A stretch of DNA of 64,000 bases from assembly GCA_009103225.1 (NCBI GenBank), contig RHPI01002090.1:1376861-1440860 (forward strand), in the 5' to 3' direction. Shown piece after piece: positions 34,270 through 44,185 of the stretch. The notes under the pieces were generated by a model. It had not been told where the DNA came from. It worked only from the letters and a program-made list of their open reading frames with translations, and did not search any database. The position numbers were made by a program, and so were the translations under genes. This stretch comes from Chlorokybus atmophyticus (taxonomy: Eukaryota > Streptophyta > Chlorokybophyceae > Chlorokybales > Chlorokybaceae). Positions within the stretch are counted from its first letter, which is position 1. Each line of letters opens with the position of its first letter.

Positions 34270-34790
34270 AAATATGGTAAGTATAAGTAAGTAATGTATA
34301 TACAGCATATACAATACTTATATACGATATAGCATATACGATACTTATAGTAGTATTATATATTCTGTATTATACATGCAGCATATACAATGCGATATAT
34401 TTTGTATATATTACATAACACATATTGTATATATGGTGTACTGTATATACAATATAAAATCGTATATACAATTCCATAGTGTATATACATTTATACAAAG
34501 TATATATATATGGTATATACACTATAGCATTGTATAAACCATCCTATATTGTTTATACATGATTGTATATATAATCATATACATACCATCCTTATTATAT
34601 ATTGTATATACAAGAATGTATATAAAATTATATATACAATCCTATATTGTATATCAGATTGTATATATATATATATATCCTAGATTTACAATATATCATC
34701 TTTAAAGATTGTATGAAGTTTATATATTTATACCTTCTTGATGCATACATAATAGATTACAATAATGTATTATACAATAAAACTTGATAT
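34270..34790. repeat. AT-rich low-complexity tract (TATATAC-type)
   Basis: About 500 bases made almost only of A and T with recurring GTATATAC and TGTATA units, including a TA run near 34664-34676. It is unlike the surrounding ~50% GC DNA. It could be a degenerate microsatellite, a matrix-attachment-like region or an origin-like unwinding element; the sequence does not say which. Confidence 0.85.
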
Positions 34791-36453
34791 ATGGATTCAT
34801 ATGCGCGTGACTGCGCAAAAGTGACGAGGATTGAAAGTTTATGCCAAGGTCAATCTTACAACTGATTACTTTATAGCTTGGATGATTGAACAGATGTTGA
34901 TTCATGGTATTGTATGAATGTGATATCAAGGTGAACCACAATTGCATAAGCACACGTGTATGCGTCGGAGGTGAGCACGGTCATCACCATAGATTATGCG
35001 TGTGCGGCACGCATGTGCATATCTGTATGCGTTTAAGTTTAGCATGGCCATTATTATACGGTATGCGTGTGTGGCACGCATTCAAGTCGTGCACATGTTG
35101 TCCGTGCGCGCTTTGACATATGTTACACATTACACAAAGGGTAACATCTGTTGGCCATTTGTCGAGTGCATAAAAAAACTTGGCACCATCACCAGCGCGT
35201 GCACTAATGCAAGGGACGCGCCATGACTTGAAAGCCTTTACAAACCACGCGATAGATACATCAAAGCTGTTCAAGCCACAAATGACTAAAATGACAGTTT
35301 TTCACAAGTGAAAGAACTTTCTTTGTAGTCGCGACTTATGTCGTATGAAAATGTCATGCACATAACAAGTAAGTAAGCACCGTGATTTGCTTCAAGATTG
35401 ACATTTTAATCAAATAATAAAAGGAGTTTTTCTTATAAGTTGCGGTGTGCGTGGTCACAAATGTGGTAAGAGATCATTAATATGTTCAACATAGTTTAAA
35501 CCTATTTTGAAGTATTGAAGAAATTGTCGCATTGAACGCAACGCGTTGCATGTGACATAACTATAGTGTTATACAATTGTGTTGTTATCAGAGGTGACCC
35601 TCAAAGAACTTGACTGAACAAGTGCACCACTTGGCTATTACGCAAACTTTGTGTAAGGAGTGATTCTCACATAATGATAATAATGTAGCATGAGAACGTT
35701 TTTGACTTCTGTTGCGTGTCGGTAACTTTGTATATGCCCACTGACCCCTACAGTGTAGCCGACTAGTCCTACAGTCGTAGTTGTGCTACGCTTTATAAAT
35801 TGCTATTTGCTTGTCGTTTGCTTTGACATTTGTGGTGTGCTTAGCCCTTCAACGTTACCGTACGCCCCCATGAAACGCCATTATCACTGTTTTAAAGTCA
35901 TGATGTCAAAAGCACTCCAATTTTTATAAAAGGTGACACGCAATGCTTGATGTAAAGGCATCATACGGCTTGATCAGGACCACGATGGCAAAAGTCGAGG
36001 CCGTTTGCCAATGAAGCAGAGGTCTTATCCAAGCCTGCCAGCAAGTCATGGGTTGCACATAGCTAGGCCCCTCCATTAGCCAGCCCCTTAGGTCTAGATG
36101 TGGAATGTGTGACACAAGTGTAGTTGAGTAGGAGTTAAGGTGCGAGGGCTGCATGCTATGCATCCGCATGATGGCGCATGTGTTGCACAGCTTGTTAGTT
36201 ATTATAATAGTTAAAATGATTAGTTATTATGATTATTAGGTGCTCGTGGGTGTACAGTATAAGCACGAGGCTGTTAGAAGCATGCATTTCAACGCCATGC
36301 ATGACATGCATTACACCCTACGCACCTGAATGCTGCATGCACGACCACCGGGCTAACTATGTACTACTCTACCTCTACTCCTACTCCCCCTTGTGTGTGA
36401 TGCATGCATGCATCACTGGCAGTCATGGTAGTCACCTGCACAGCGGCTGTGTT

Positions 36454-36497
36454 CCCACAGCATGCAGCACATGTTTGCATGTGCTGCATGCTGTGGG
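36454..36497. repeat. Perfect 20-bp inverted repeat with 4-base loop
   Basis: CCCACAGCATGCAGCACATG (36454-36473) and its exact complement (36478-36497) flank TTTG. It lies about 240 bases beyond the aminotransferase stop codon. Confidence 0.95.
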
Positions 36498-36735
36498 TGC
36501 TGCGCCTGTGTGTTGGGGTGTTGTTCGTGTGTGTTAGGCTTGCACAGCATAGAATGCACCCATCGCAATACCTCAAGCATGCATTGCAAAAGCAACTCAG
36601 CTTGTCACACTGTCCAGAACCTTGATTGCAACAAATACAATGGCTGTGTTTGCTTGCGTGACTGTGACTGTGCATGCATGCATGTTTACATGCACCGCAT
36701 TGCATACTTTGTAAACACAAGGATTGACAACATAG

Positions 36736-39082
36736 CTACTCAATCCCAGACGTGATGAACTTGCGGTACCACAATTTTCCAAAGCATGCAGGGGCACCAA
36801 ACCACGCGAGCAAGCACAATGCAATTCGGGCTTTCCAATTTATCAATCGTCTTGTGGCCTCTACCATGTCGGCCTCCAAACCGCAATATGAGAACCTCAT
36901 GAACTTGTGTCCCCTATCAATATCAAAATCAATGCCTGGTGTCGTAGCTACTCCAGTTTGCTGTAATAGCTGCTTGCAGAACTGCAAGCTGTCTGAAGTT
37001 GTGTCGGATATATCCGCATACAAGTAGAATGCACCATCTGGTGCGCACAGGCCCTTGAAACCAGCCTTTGGCAACTCGTTCATCAGAATCTCTGCATTTC
37101 TTTTATATCTCTGCACGTGAGGCAACAACTCCTCCTGACAGTCAAACGCTGCCACTGCCGCATGCTGCAATACACAACATAACACCGCCAACATTGGTGA
37201 GTTCCAAACACCAAATCAGAAAATAAACCTGCACAACTCCAAGCCAAATGTACCTGACAGAGTGTGGGTGCGCACACGGTGAAATTCTGCAGCAGGGCCG
37301 TGAGCGGCTTGTGCAACTCTTTGCGCGGCACAACCATCCAGCCCACCCGCCAGCCCGTCATAGAGTAGAACTTCGAGAAAGAGTTCATCACTACTGCATC
37401 TTTGGAAAACCTCAGCGCCGTGGTTGCAGGCTGGTTGAAGTGAATGCCATGATAGATCTGCATCAACAAAAAGCAGTCGACAGCACCTACAACACACGCT
37501 GTAAGACACATGCTGTAAGATAGCGGACACATACCTCGTCGCTGATGAGCTGAATGCCATGTGCACTGCAGTGGTCGCAGAGAAGTTGCAGCTCGTGCGC
37601 TTCAAGAATGGTCCCCGTCGGATTAGATGGCGAAGCAATAATTAGCCCATCAATGCGACCGCGCTCAAGCTCAGCTCGCTTCAGCATGTCCACGGTCGGC
37701 TGGTACCTTGTGCTGACGTCTACCGGCAGAGGGACAACTTCACAGCCAAGAGCCTGTTCATCCATCATCATTATCATTCTGAGTACTTGAGACTGCAAAC
37801 AAGCACACACGCGCGTGTATATGCACACACGCTCTGAGAGACACACACACACACATGCGCGCGCATTCGCTCGCACGCACATAAACTCACACATACTCTC
37901 TTTAGTTATACCTGCAGGATGTTTCTGTAGCATGGGTAGCTTGGTGCTGCAAGGGCCACACGCGCTCCGGCGTCAAACATGGCAATGAACGCAACAACAA
38001 ATGCCCCCGATGAACCGGTTGTGACTATGATGTCTGCGGGGTCGATGTGCACACCGTAGTACGTGTTGTAACTGCGTGCAATGTTTTCCCTTAGCTCGGG
38101 CAGGCCCAGCGCGTCCGTGTATCCCAGCCTGTGCTTGCCCAAAGCCTGCCGGGCCGCCTCAATGACCTTCTGCGGGGCACCCGTGCTGGGCTGACCGACC
38201 TGCATGTGTGCTTGACTTAGATCCCTGATCAACAACCAGGCTAGTTGAGCAGAGCAGCTCTCCTGGCATTGCCGCTAACCAAGTTACCTCCATGTGTATG
38301 ACTGCGTCACCCCCATGCTTTGCAACATGCTCGTCCATTCTGATTGCGTCCCGCATGACATCCTGCGTGAGGAGTACACAACAACACATCAAGAACGAAC
38401 TGCAAGTCATTGCCAACTTTAGCACAGCAAAGAACCAACTGCACTGTGCTTGTGCAAAATGCAGTTGGTGCTTATGGGTCTGTGCTCACCATCACGATGA
38501 AGGAAGGGATGTTGGACCTCCGTGAAGGAAAAGAGTTGCGAAGTGCATTGTTCGTATCCCCTGCGACCAGCAACTCCTCTGATTCACCCGGGCTTAAAAG
38601 GCTCAAACAGCGAACACCCTGTCACGTGGAAACGCATTGCATGCGTGCGTGTAAGAAGCAACGGCAACAGACAGATGTGAGAGCTGTGAAGAACACTCTA
38701 TGCGCAGCATGGCAAAGAGTGTTATCATGCATGCGGGAACTCTGATTGGAGCAACTGCAACGACTGCCTTTATACCATCAGTCTGCAACGCAGCCTAACA
38801 TCACACAGTGAGGCTTGAGGCTGACTCGCGCGTAGCCTGTAGTGCTGAATGAAGCTTTACAAACTGCCTTTGGTTGCTCAACGCTCGGTTTCAGCATGAA
38901 CATGAAAGAATGAGCAATGCGCTTCCAGCATGCACGCAGCGCAACCACCGTCGTCGGTTTTGCAACCGCACCATCCCAAGCAAGCAAGCAATCTCCAACC
39001 AAGAACATCGTACCAGCTGCAACTGCTGCTGCTTGCCCCACGCCTGGTGGAGCCGCAGCCGGCTGGCCAGTCTTGCCAGCAT
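36736..39082 (-). CDS. Class I pyridoxal-phosphate aminotransferase, probably organelle-targeted
   Basis: Exons on the minus strand: 39082-39014, 38618-38490, 38362-38288, 38199-37912, 37753-37535, 37457-37254, 37164-36736 (470 aa). A fold-type I aminotransferase; the substrate is not clear. PLP residues are visible: SPSNPTGT with Asn231, Asp259-Glu-Ile-Tyr262, and Lys289 in NSFSKFYSMTGWRVGW. IHMEVGQPSTGAP, LGYTDALGLPELRENIA and VTTGSSGAFVVAF resemble aspartate/aromatic-type aminotransferases of alphaproteobacteria. The first ~23 residues (MLARLASRLRLHQAWGKQQQ) have Arg, Leu and Gln and no acids, fitting a mitochondrial or plastid presequence. The last ~34 residues after RRLINWKAR are a tail I cannot match; a missed intron near the end is possible. 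The first two exons are less certain than the rest. Divergent from the C9orf78 gene by 200 bases. Confidence 0.85.
37790..37885. repeat. Alternating purine-pyrimidine tract in aminotransferase intron
   Basis: Runs of CACACA, CGCGTGTATATGCACACACG and similar steps fill the intron between exons 4 and 5. This is a microsatellite-like, potential Z-DNA-forming sequence. Confidence 0.6.
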
Positions 39083-39282
39083 CGCGCCTGAAACGCCGCA
39101 CCGGCAGCCAACTCCGCAAGCACAACCAGGAGGTCACTGACATGAACCAACACAAGCAGCTTGCGAAAAGAGGCGACGGCGGCAGTGGCGGCGGCATTGT
39201 ATGTCTTTGTCTGTGTGTATAAGGTAGTGTGGTGTGGGGTGCTGGGTGGGAAGCGCAAGAGGGCGCGGGAAGTCTGGGCTGC
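39083..39282. promoter_or_regulatory. 200-base divergent promoter between aminotransferase and C9orf78 homolog
   Basis: It separates two divergent start codons. No TATA box is obvious. The shortness means both leaders and promoters overlap or abut. The function is inferred from layout. Confidence 0.5.
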
Positions 39283-41405
39283 ATGAAGCGGAGCTACAGG
39301 AAGTCCAGGGCGACGACGGAGGAGGAGGACGGTGTGGAGGACGCCGTTGACGTGCGGTACTGCCTTGTTGCATTCTCTTAGTACTTGCTGCTGCAAATAA
39401 GCATATCCAAATGCTGTTTACTTGCGCTGTACGTTCGTAATCGCGAACGGTGCGTGCCTTTCACGCAAGTCTTTCATCAAAAATCACACAGTCTCTTAAC
39501 TGCAACATCAGTACTTGACAACTTGCACGCTGCACTGGTTTTCCAGCTGCGTGGTGCTTACCTCTGATTAGACACAGGCGCATTGTGTGTGAACTAAGCA
39601 TTTGCCACGGCAGTTACACAGCTGGTATGTGTCAAACGCAAGTTGGGTTTCTTCTCAAAGCAGTAGCTGACTCAAAGACAACACCCACGCCGCACAGGAA
39701 TGTCATTCCACTTGCATTTTTAAAGATCAAATAAGTTGCTATGTTTGACACCTGTGCATGCCGTTGCCCACTGCCCACTGAGCTACTACTTGTTGTTTGA
39801 CTTGGTGATGCTTGTGTGGTCTGAATTGACTTGCTGTGCGTGTGGGACAGGACCGTCATTGCCGAGACGCGTGGGGCACAGGCGCTGCGCGATCGCGGGC
39901 GAGGATTGGCCTCAGACACAGCAGGCATGAGATGACAGCATGTGTCAATGCACGCGCCTTACTTGAACCAAGAGTCTTGACATGTGACTTGTTGCCCAAC
40001 CAAGAGGTCATGCAGCACACAAAGGGTTTGTGCGTGTCTTTAGGCGCGGGAGCTGCAGCAGTGCCTGTGGGCCGTCTGGTAGATGATCAAGAGGAGAACC
40101 CGGACGAAGATGGGGTTGCGCTTCAGGATACATTTGCCATGGAAACAGAGCAAACGACAGAAGATCCCCACATGTACAGCTCTCACAAAGGGCAATGTTG
40201 CTGTGTTCTGTATGCGCGTGAATGCTCCCGCGGTCCCCGTGTATGTGCGTGCATGCTCCTGTGCTTGCATGTGTCATGTGCATGTGCGCGCACGGGGTGG
40301 GGGTTTGGGTTTACATGTGCGCTTCTTTGGTCATTTGCGTGTATGCACATGCGTCTGATCAGGTTGCTGACAGTGCTGTGCGGGAATTTTATGCGCTGTT
40401 GTTGCAATGATGCAGGAAGAAGTTCATTGAGGATGAGCTAAGGAAAAGGCGCGGGGAGTTGGGGCTTGCGAATGCACCAGAAGAGAAGCCATTGACTGAA
40501 GAAGACGAGCTTTATGTTGTCCCTGAACACCTGAAGGTGTGTAAGTCTTGGCAGCACCCACATTTAATATGTCATGTTGTCTGGGGTGCAGAAGAACTGC
40601 ACGATAAAATGCTTGCTACTATGCTTGCTGGTATGCTTGTGCAAGCATGACAGCAGGCTGTTGATGGTAGTTGCCGTGCACTACAATTGCTGATATGTGT
40701 GAGCATGTGTACCGCGTGAGCATGCAAGCAAATACTCCTGACTGTTTGTTGTCTCAATGCAGATTAATAAGAAGCAGAAGGAGCAAGGTGGCATGGAAGC
40801 ATGGGCAACCGGCATAGTGGAAGTGCCACTTGGAGTAAAGTACGCTACGCAAACGCAAACACATGGGTTCGGTATTGAAGGCATGCCACACATTAATCTA
40901 CTTGTCAATGCAGTTTTAAACTCGCAAATATAGAGGCTACAGAAGACGCCAAGCGCAAATTGCTTGACCAGAAGAAACAACCCAGGTGCGGCATATGTTC
41001 GTGGTTTGAACTCGGGTTACAACAGCAGCAACAAATGAGCTCTGACAAAGGTGGATGTGCAGACCAGCAGCCCCGCAAAGCAAACCGCTGCACCCGGCAA
41101 GCTTCAGCGCCAATTTTAACCAGCATGGCAAGGATCATGCGAAAAAGCTTCGTGAGGGTAAGTGTGTCTGCAATGGATGGCAATGTATGTGTTAATGCAA
41201 GTTCCTCTGTAGTATGGTGATGTGGCATTGGATGGCATGGATGGCAGATAGGGAGAAGGAGGAGAGGAAACGAAAGGCAACAGAAGACGACGAGTCCCCG
41301 AAACAGAAGCAAAAGGATCCCTACAGGGGACATAACACAGCAACTGATGATGCGGTTGCGAAGCGCTTCCGAGCACGAGAGCTTGCCAGAATCCAGCGCA
41401 GATGA
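39283..41405 (+). CDS. C9orf78/TLS1 family (HCA59) spliceosome-associated protein
   Basis: Eight exons: 39283-39356, 39851-39924, 40044-40173, 40416-40536, 40763-40839, 40914-40985, 41063-41157, 41248-41405 (266 aa; human C9orf78 is 289). The family is nuclear, binds the splicing helicase Brr2 and, in fission yeast (Tls1), affects splicing and telomeric silencing. The order of conserved pieces matches: basic-acidic start KRSYRKSRATTEEEDG, ETRGAQALRDRGRG, KKFIEDELRKRRGE, LYVVPEHLK, VNFKLANIEATEDAKRKLL, and the end ATDDAVAKRFRARELARIQRR with Ala/Arg/Lys. The second intron (39925-40043) starts with GC: the frame has a stop 5 bases into the intron and no usable GT, while CAG|GC keeps phase. A partial decayed copy lies at 43028-43200. 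Confidence 0.88.
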
Positions 41406-42762
41406 CACTTATTGCCAGCTACCAAGCAGTGCGGTTGTTGTTTGCTGCATCCATTGGCCATATGCACTGCCTGGTGCGACATTGACGACCTGGCGCGCGT
41501 GGCATGTGTTTGCTCTCAGTTTCGGACAACAGCTTCTGAAGAACGTCTACACTGCCCTGCCTCGTCAACCATCTTAGATGTTTGAAGGCATTACTGCTCG
41601 GCGTTGTGGCCGCAGGATGATCTGGCAATACAACAAGGCTCAAGTGCAGGTGTTGTTTCATAGCATGCAATGTTCACTCCAGCAATAGCGTTATCACTGC
41701 CTTTTGATGATAACGGAGTGTGCGACATGACTAGTTCGACTTGACGCGCATGCCACAATGTGTAAGGTACAATACGCGGCGTATCAAGTGGCGTTGTGAC
41801 CATTGTTGCCTCCCCTCCCCCCTTGCCGGCGCGCGCACGATCACACGCGTGTATGTCTACAGCGCCACCATAAGTGCGCATGTGAATCGGGCATGAGAAC
41901 CTGTCTAGTTAGCTGCAACGACCGAGGCCACATCTTATCCCTTACCAAACAGAGAAATGCCAACATCTATGTGGCAACACCACAATGTTACACAAGCACA
42001 ACACATCTGTCTGAAAATGACATTGTGCATAGCTACAAAACACCAAACAGTGACGAATGTACACATGGCAATATCTACAATTGTACCAATTGACACAACT
42101 ACCACCTGAGCTGAAAACACCAGCCATTGTAGTGAATAGCAGTGAACGCAATATATACATATCAGTGATATTGGCAGCCGCCCACACGCTGGCTTAGGAC
42201 TGGCACAGCGGCGTATCTGCAACAACCAGGTTTATTAAAAGGACATGAAGACACGCACATACGAGCGAGCAAATCACAAGCTATTGCATAGCACATAGAA
42301 ATTACAGCCCTGACACACCTGTTAACACACGCATGCACGTTCACACACGACAGTCAGAACAAGACTGCGACTGCCACCTCAGCCTTGATGGACCAGCCTG
42401 CTTCTTTGCCTCTCTCCATCAATTGGCCAATACCCTGGGCAGCACACCTTATACCATACGCTAGAATACTCATAATGACTGCCAGCCGACACACACATAC
42501 GCGCAAGCAACTTACAACCTACTACATAGCACGTAAAAACAACACCCCTGAAACCTGCTGACACGCATGCACGATCACACGCCAGGAGCAGAGCAAGTAC
42601 AATTGCCACCTCCACCTTAACGGTCCAGACGACCTGCCCTGCTTCCTTTCTTCTCTCCATCTCCTGATTCACCCACCGGAAACGGGGTAAGACGAGCGGC
42701 AAGAAAGGGAAGTAGAAGGGGAAGAAGTAAGGCCTCATCCTTTTCTCCATCGCTTGGCCAAG
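41406..42762. other. Intergenic region with degenerate repeats
   Basis: No supported gene. Two diverged direct copies of a ~190-base segment lie at about 42288-42480 and 42525-42800, the second interrupted by extra sequence. The second copy covers the end of the small minus-strand ORF at 42763-42999. Confidence 0.6.
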
Positions 42763-42800
42763 TTACTGGCCAGCACACCTCATGCCGTACGCCAGGATAC
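42288..42800. repeat. Diverged direct repeat downstream of and into a small ORF
   Basis: Both copies share CATAGCAC, ACACGCATGCACG.TCACAC, CTCTCTCCATC, and a final block TTGGCCAA....GGCAGCACACC with an ATACCATACGC/ATGCCGTACGC follow-up. The last block of copy 2 encodes the C-terminus of the 78-residue ORF on the minus strand. Copy 1 is thus a decayed duplicate of that 3' end. Confidence 0.65.
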
Positions 42801-42999
42801 CCATACCGAAGACAAAGCCGATAGGCCGTAATGCCTCTTCCGGCAGGAGTGGCCACTTGCTCTCCTCCTCGGCCTGGTTGCCAGTGTCGTCGCTGTCATC
42901 GCTTGCAGCGTCGCTGCTCTGGTCACTGACACTGGAATCAGGCACAAGCCATTCCTCGCGGCGCCCTACCACCCCGCGGCCGCCGCCGCCCCTCGCCAT
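42763..42999 (-). CDS. Small unrecognised protein with C-terminal hydrophobic segment
   Basis: A single 78-residue frame starts at the ATG at 42999-42997. It has a basic Gly/Arg-rich start (MARGGGGRGVVGRREEW), then an acidic Ser/Asp middle, then LRPIGFVFGMGILAYGMR near the end, which could be a weak membrane segment or tail anchor. I do not recognise it. It has a bias typical of a coding sequence, and its 3' end has been duplicated downstream. It could also be one exon of a longer gene, or noncoding. Confidence 0.4.
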   Translation of the reverse strand: MARGGGGRGVVGRREEWLVPDSSVSDQSSDAASDDSDDTGNQAEEESKWPLLPEEALRPIGFVFGMGILAYGMRCAGQ

Positions 43000-43027
43000 G
43001 CCACCTCACCGCTGGTGCATTAGATCA

Positions 43028-43200
43028 CCTTATACTAACGTCCGTCATTGCCAAGACGCAATGCGCACAGCTGCTTCGCTGCGCAGGTGAGGGCTGGCGT
43101 CAGATACAGCCCCCAACCCCGAAGAGGATGGTGTTGCTGTTCAGTATAAGTTCGCTATGGGGGACGATGCAGACGACAGAAGATCCTCACATGTCTGCCT
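43028..43200 (+). pseudogene. Decayed partial duplicate of the C9orf78 homolog (exons 2-3)
   Basis: GTCATTGCCAAGACGC... at 43032 matches exon 2 of the gene at 39851 (GTCATTGCCGAGACGC). GAAGAGGATGGTGTTGCTGTTCAG matches exon 3 (GAAGATGGGGTTGCGCTTCAG), followed by ACGACAGAAGATCC.CACATGT. Intron 2 and the first part of exon 3 are missing, frames are broken, and sequence resembling intron 3 follows. The retained intron 3 argues for DNA-level duplication with a deletion, not a processed copy. Confidence 0.75.
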
Positions 43201-43442
43201 CTCGCCAACAGCAGTTTCGTAGTGTTGGCCTCTCTGCGCGTGCATATAACCAAAATATATGCACCATACATGCTCATCACACAGTGCTACACGTGCATGC
43301 TGGCGTGTGTCCTGTGTATGCGCGCATACTCGCGTGTGGGCGTGCTTGCGTGTGTATGAGCGCACACGCATGGGTTTCCATGTATATATCTAATAGACTG
43401 CTCCATTCATGCGTCTCACACTATGCCACACACGCAAGCACA

Positions 43443-43675
43443 CATGGCGGTCCACTGTAGTCCCAAACGCACAACCACCCACCCAACCAGAGCTTTATAC
43501 ACCAGAGGGCTTAGCTAGGGGCCTAATGCAACTAGCTAAGTGCATCGAGACGACGACATGGCAGTCCACTGTAGTCCCAAACGCACACCCACCCACCCAC
43601 CCACCCAGGGCTTTATTCACCAGAGGGCTTAGCTAGGGGCCTAATGCAACTAGCTAAGTGCATGGAGACGACGAC
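43443..43675. repeat. Tandem duplication of a ~114-base unit
   Basis: Units begin at 43443 and 43557. Both contain TCCACTGTAGTCCCAAACGC, an ACCC run, GAGGGCTTAGCTAGGGGCC and GCAACTAGCTAAGTGCAT. The ACCC run length differs between copies. Confidence 0.9.
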
Positions 43676-44185
43676 AGTTACGACGACGTACAGCCAGCAA
43701 GAACGGGTGGCTGTACTTGCAGGCTTGGCGTGTGTCAGCGCTCGTTGGCACTGCGGGGAGGACTGGACTATATATGGGTCTTGATGGTCATTTGCATGCG
43801 CACGCAAGTGTGTGTATGCTCACATGTGCATGCAAGAGTGTGCAGATGCTTGCATGCTTTATCTATGCCTTTGTTGTGTAGCTTGTTGCATGCACATTGA
43901 GTTGTACAACAATGAGAGCTGCCCTTGCACAACCAAAGCACTCGGCTCTCTTGTCTTGTGATGCTTGCATACTACGCACCAGAATAACACGGGCTAAACA
44001 ACGTTAGCCGTTTTATGTCGAGGGTATGTTTGTGTGCTGGCCGTGTCCATCAGCTAAGGAATGCCCTAGCGCATAAGTGGCATACTATGAGTAGCCCATA
44101 ACTGGCATTGGGGTAAGCTACTCATGTTAATCTTACAACTTGCGTCTTGTTTTAGGTAAACACAAACCATTTCACAATGGCTATG
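43676..44185. other. Intergenic region before the MMSDH stop
   Basis: 510 bases without a supported gene. A short inverted repeat (ATGAGTAGC at about 44087, GCTACTCAT at about 44117) is the only structure seen. Confidence 0.55.

Larger units (their letters stand above)
33279..36735. other. Gene-poor region with AT-rich core
   Basis: 3.4 kb without a supported gene between the SPS start and the aminotransferase stop. It holds the AT-rich tract at 34270-34790, repeated RY-rich segments (TGCGTGTG...GGCACGCAT twice at about 34996-35082), and a perfect 20-bp hairpin near its right end. Confidence 0.6.
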
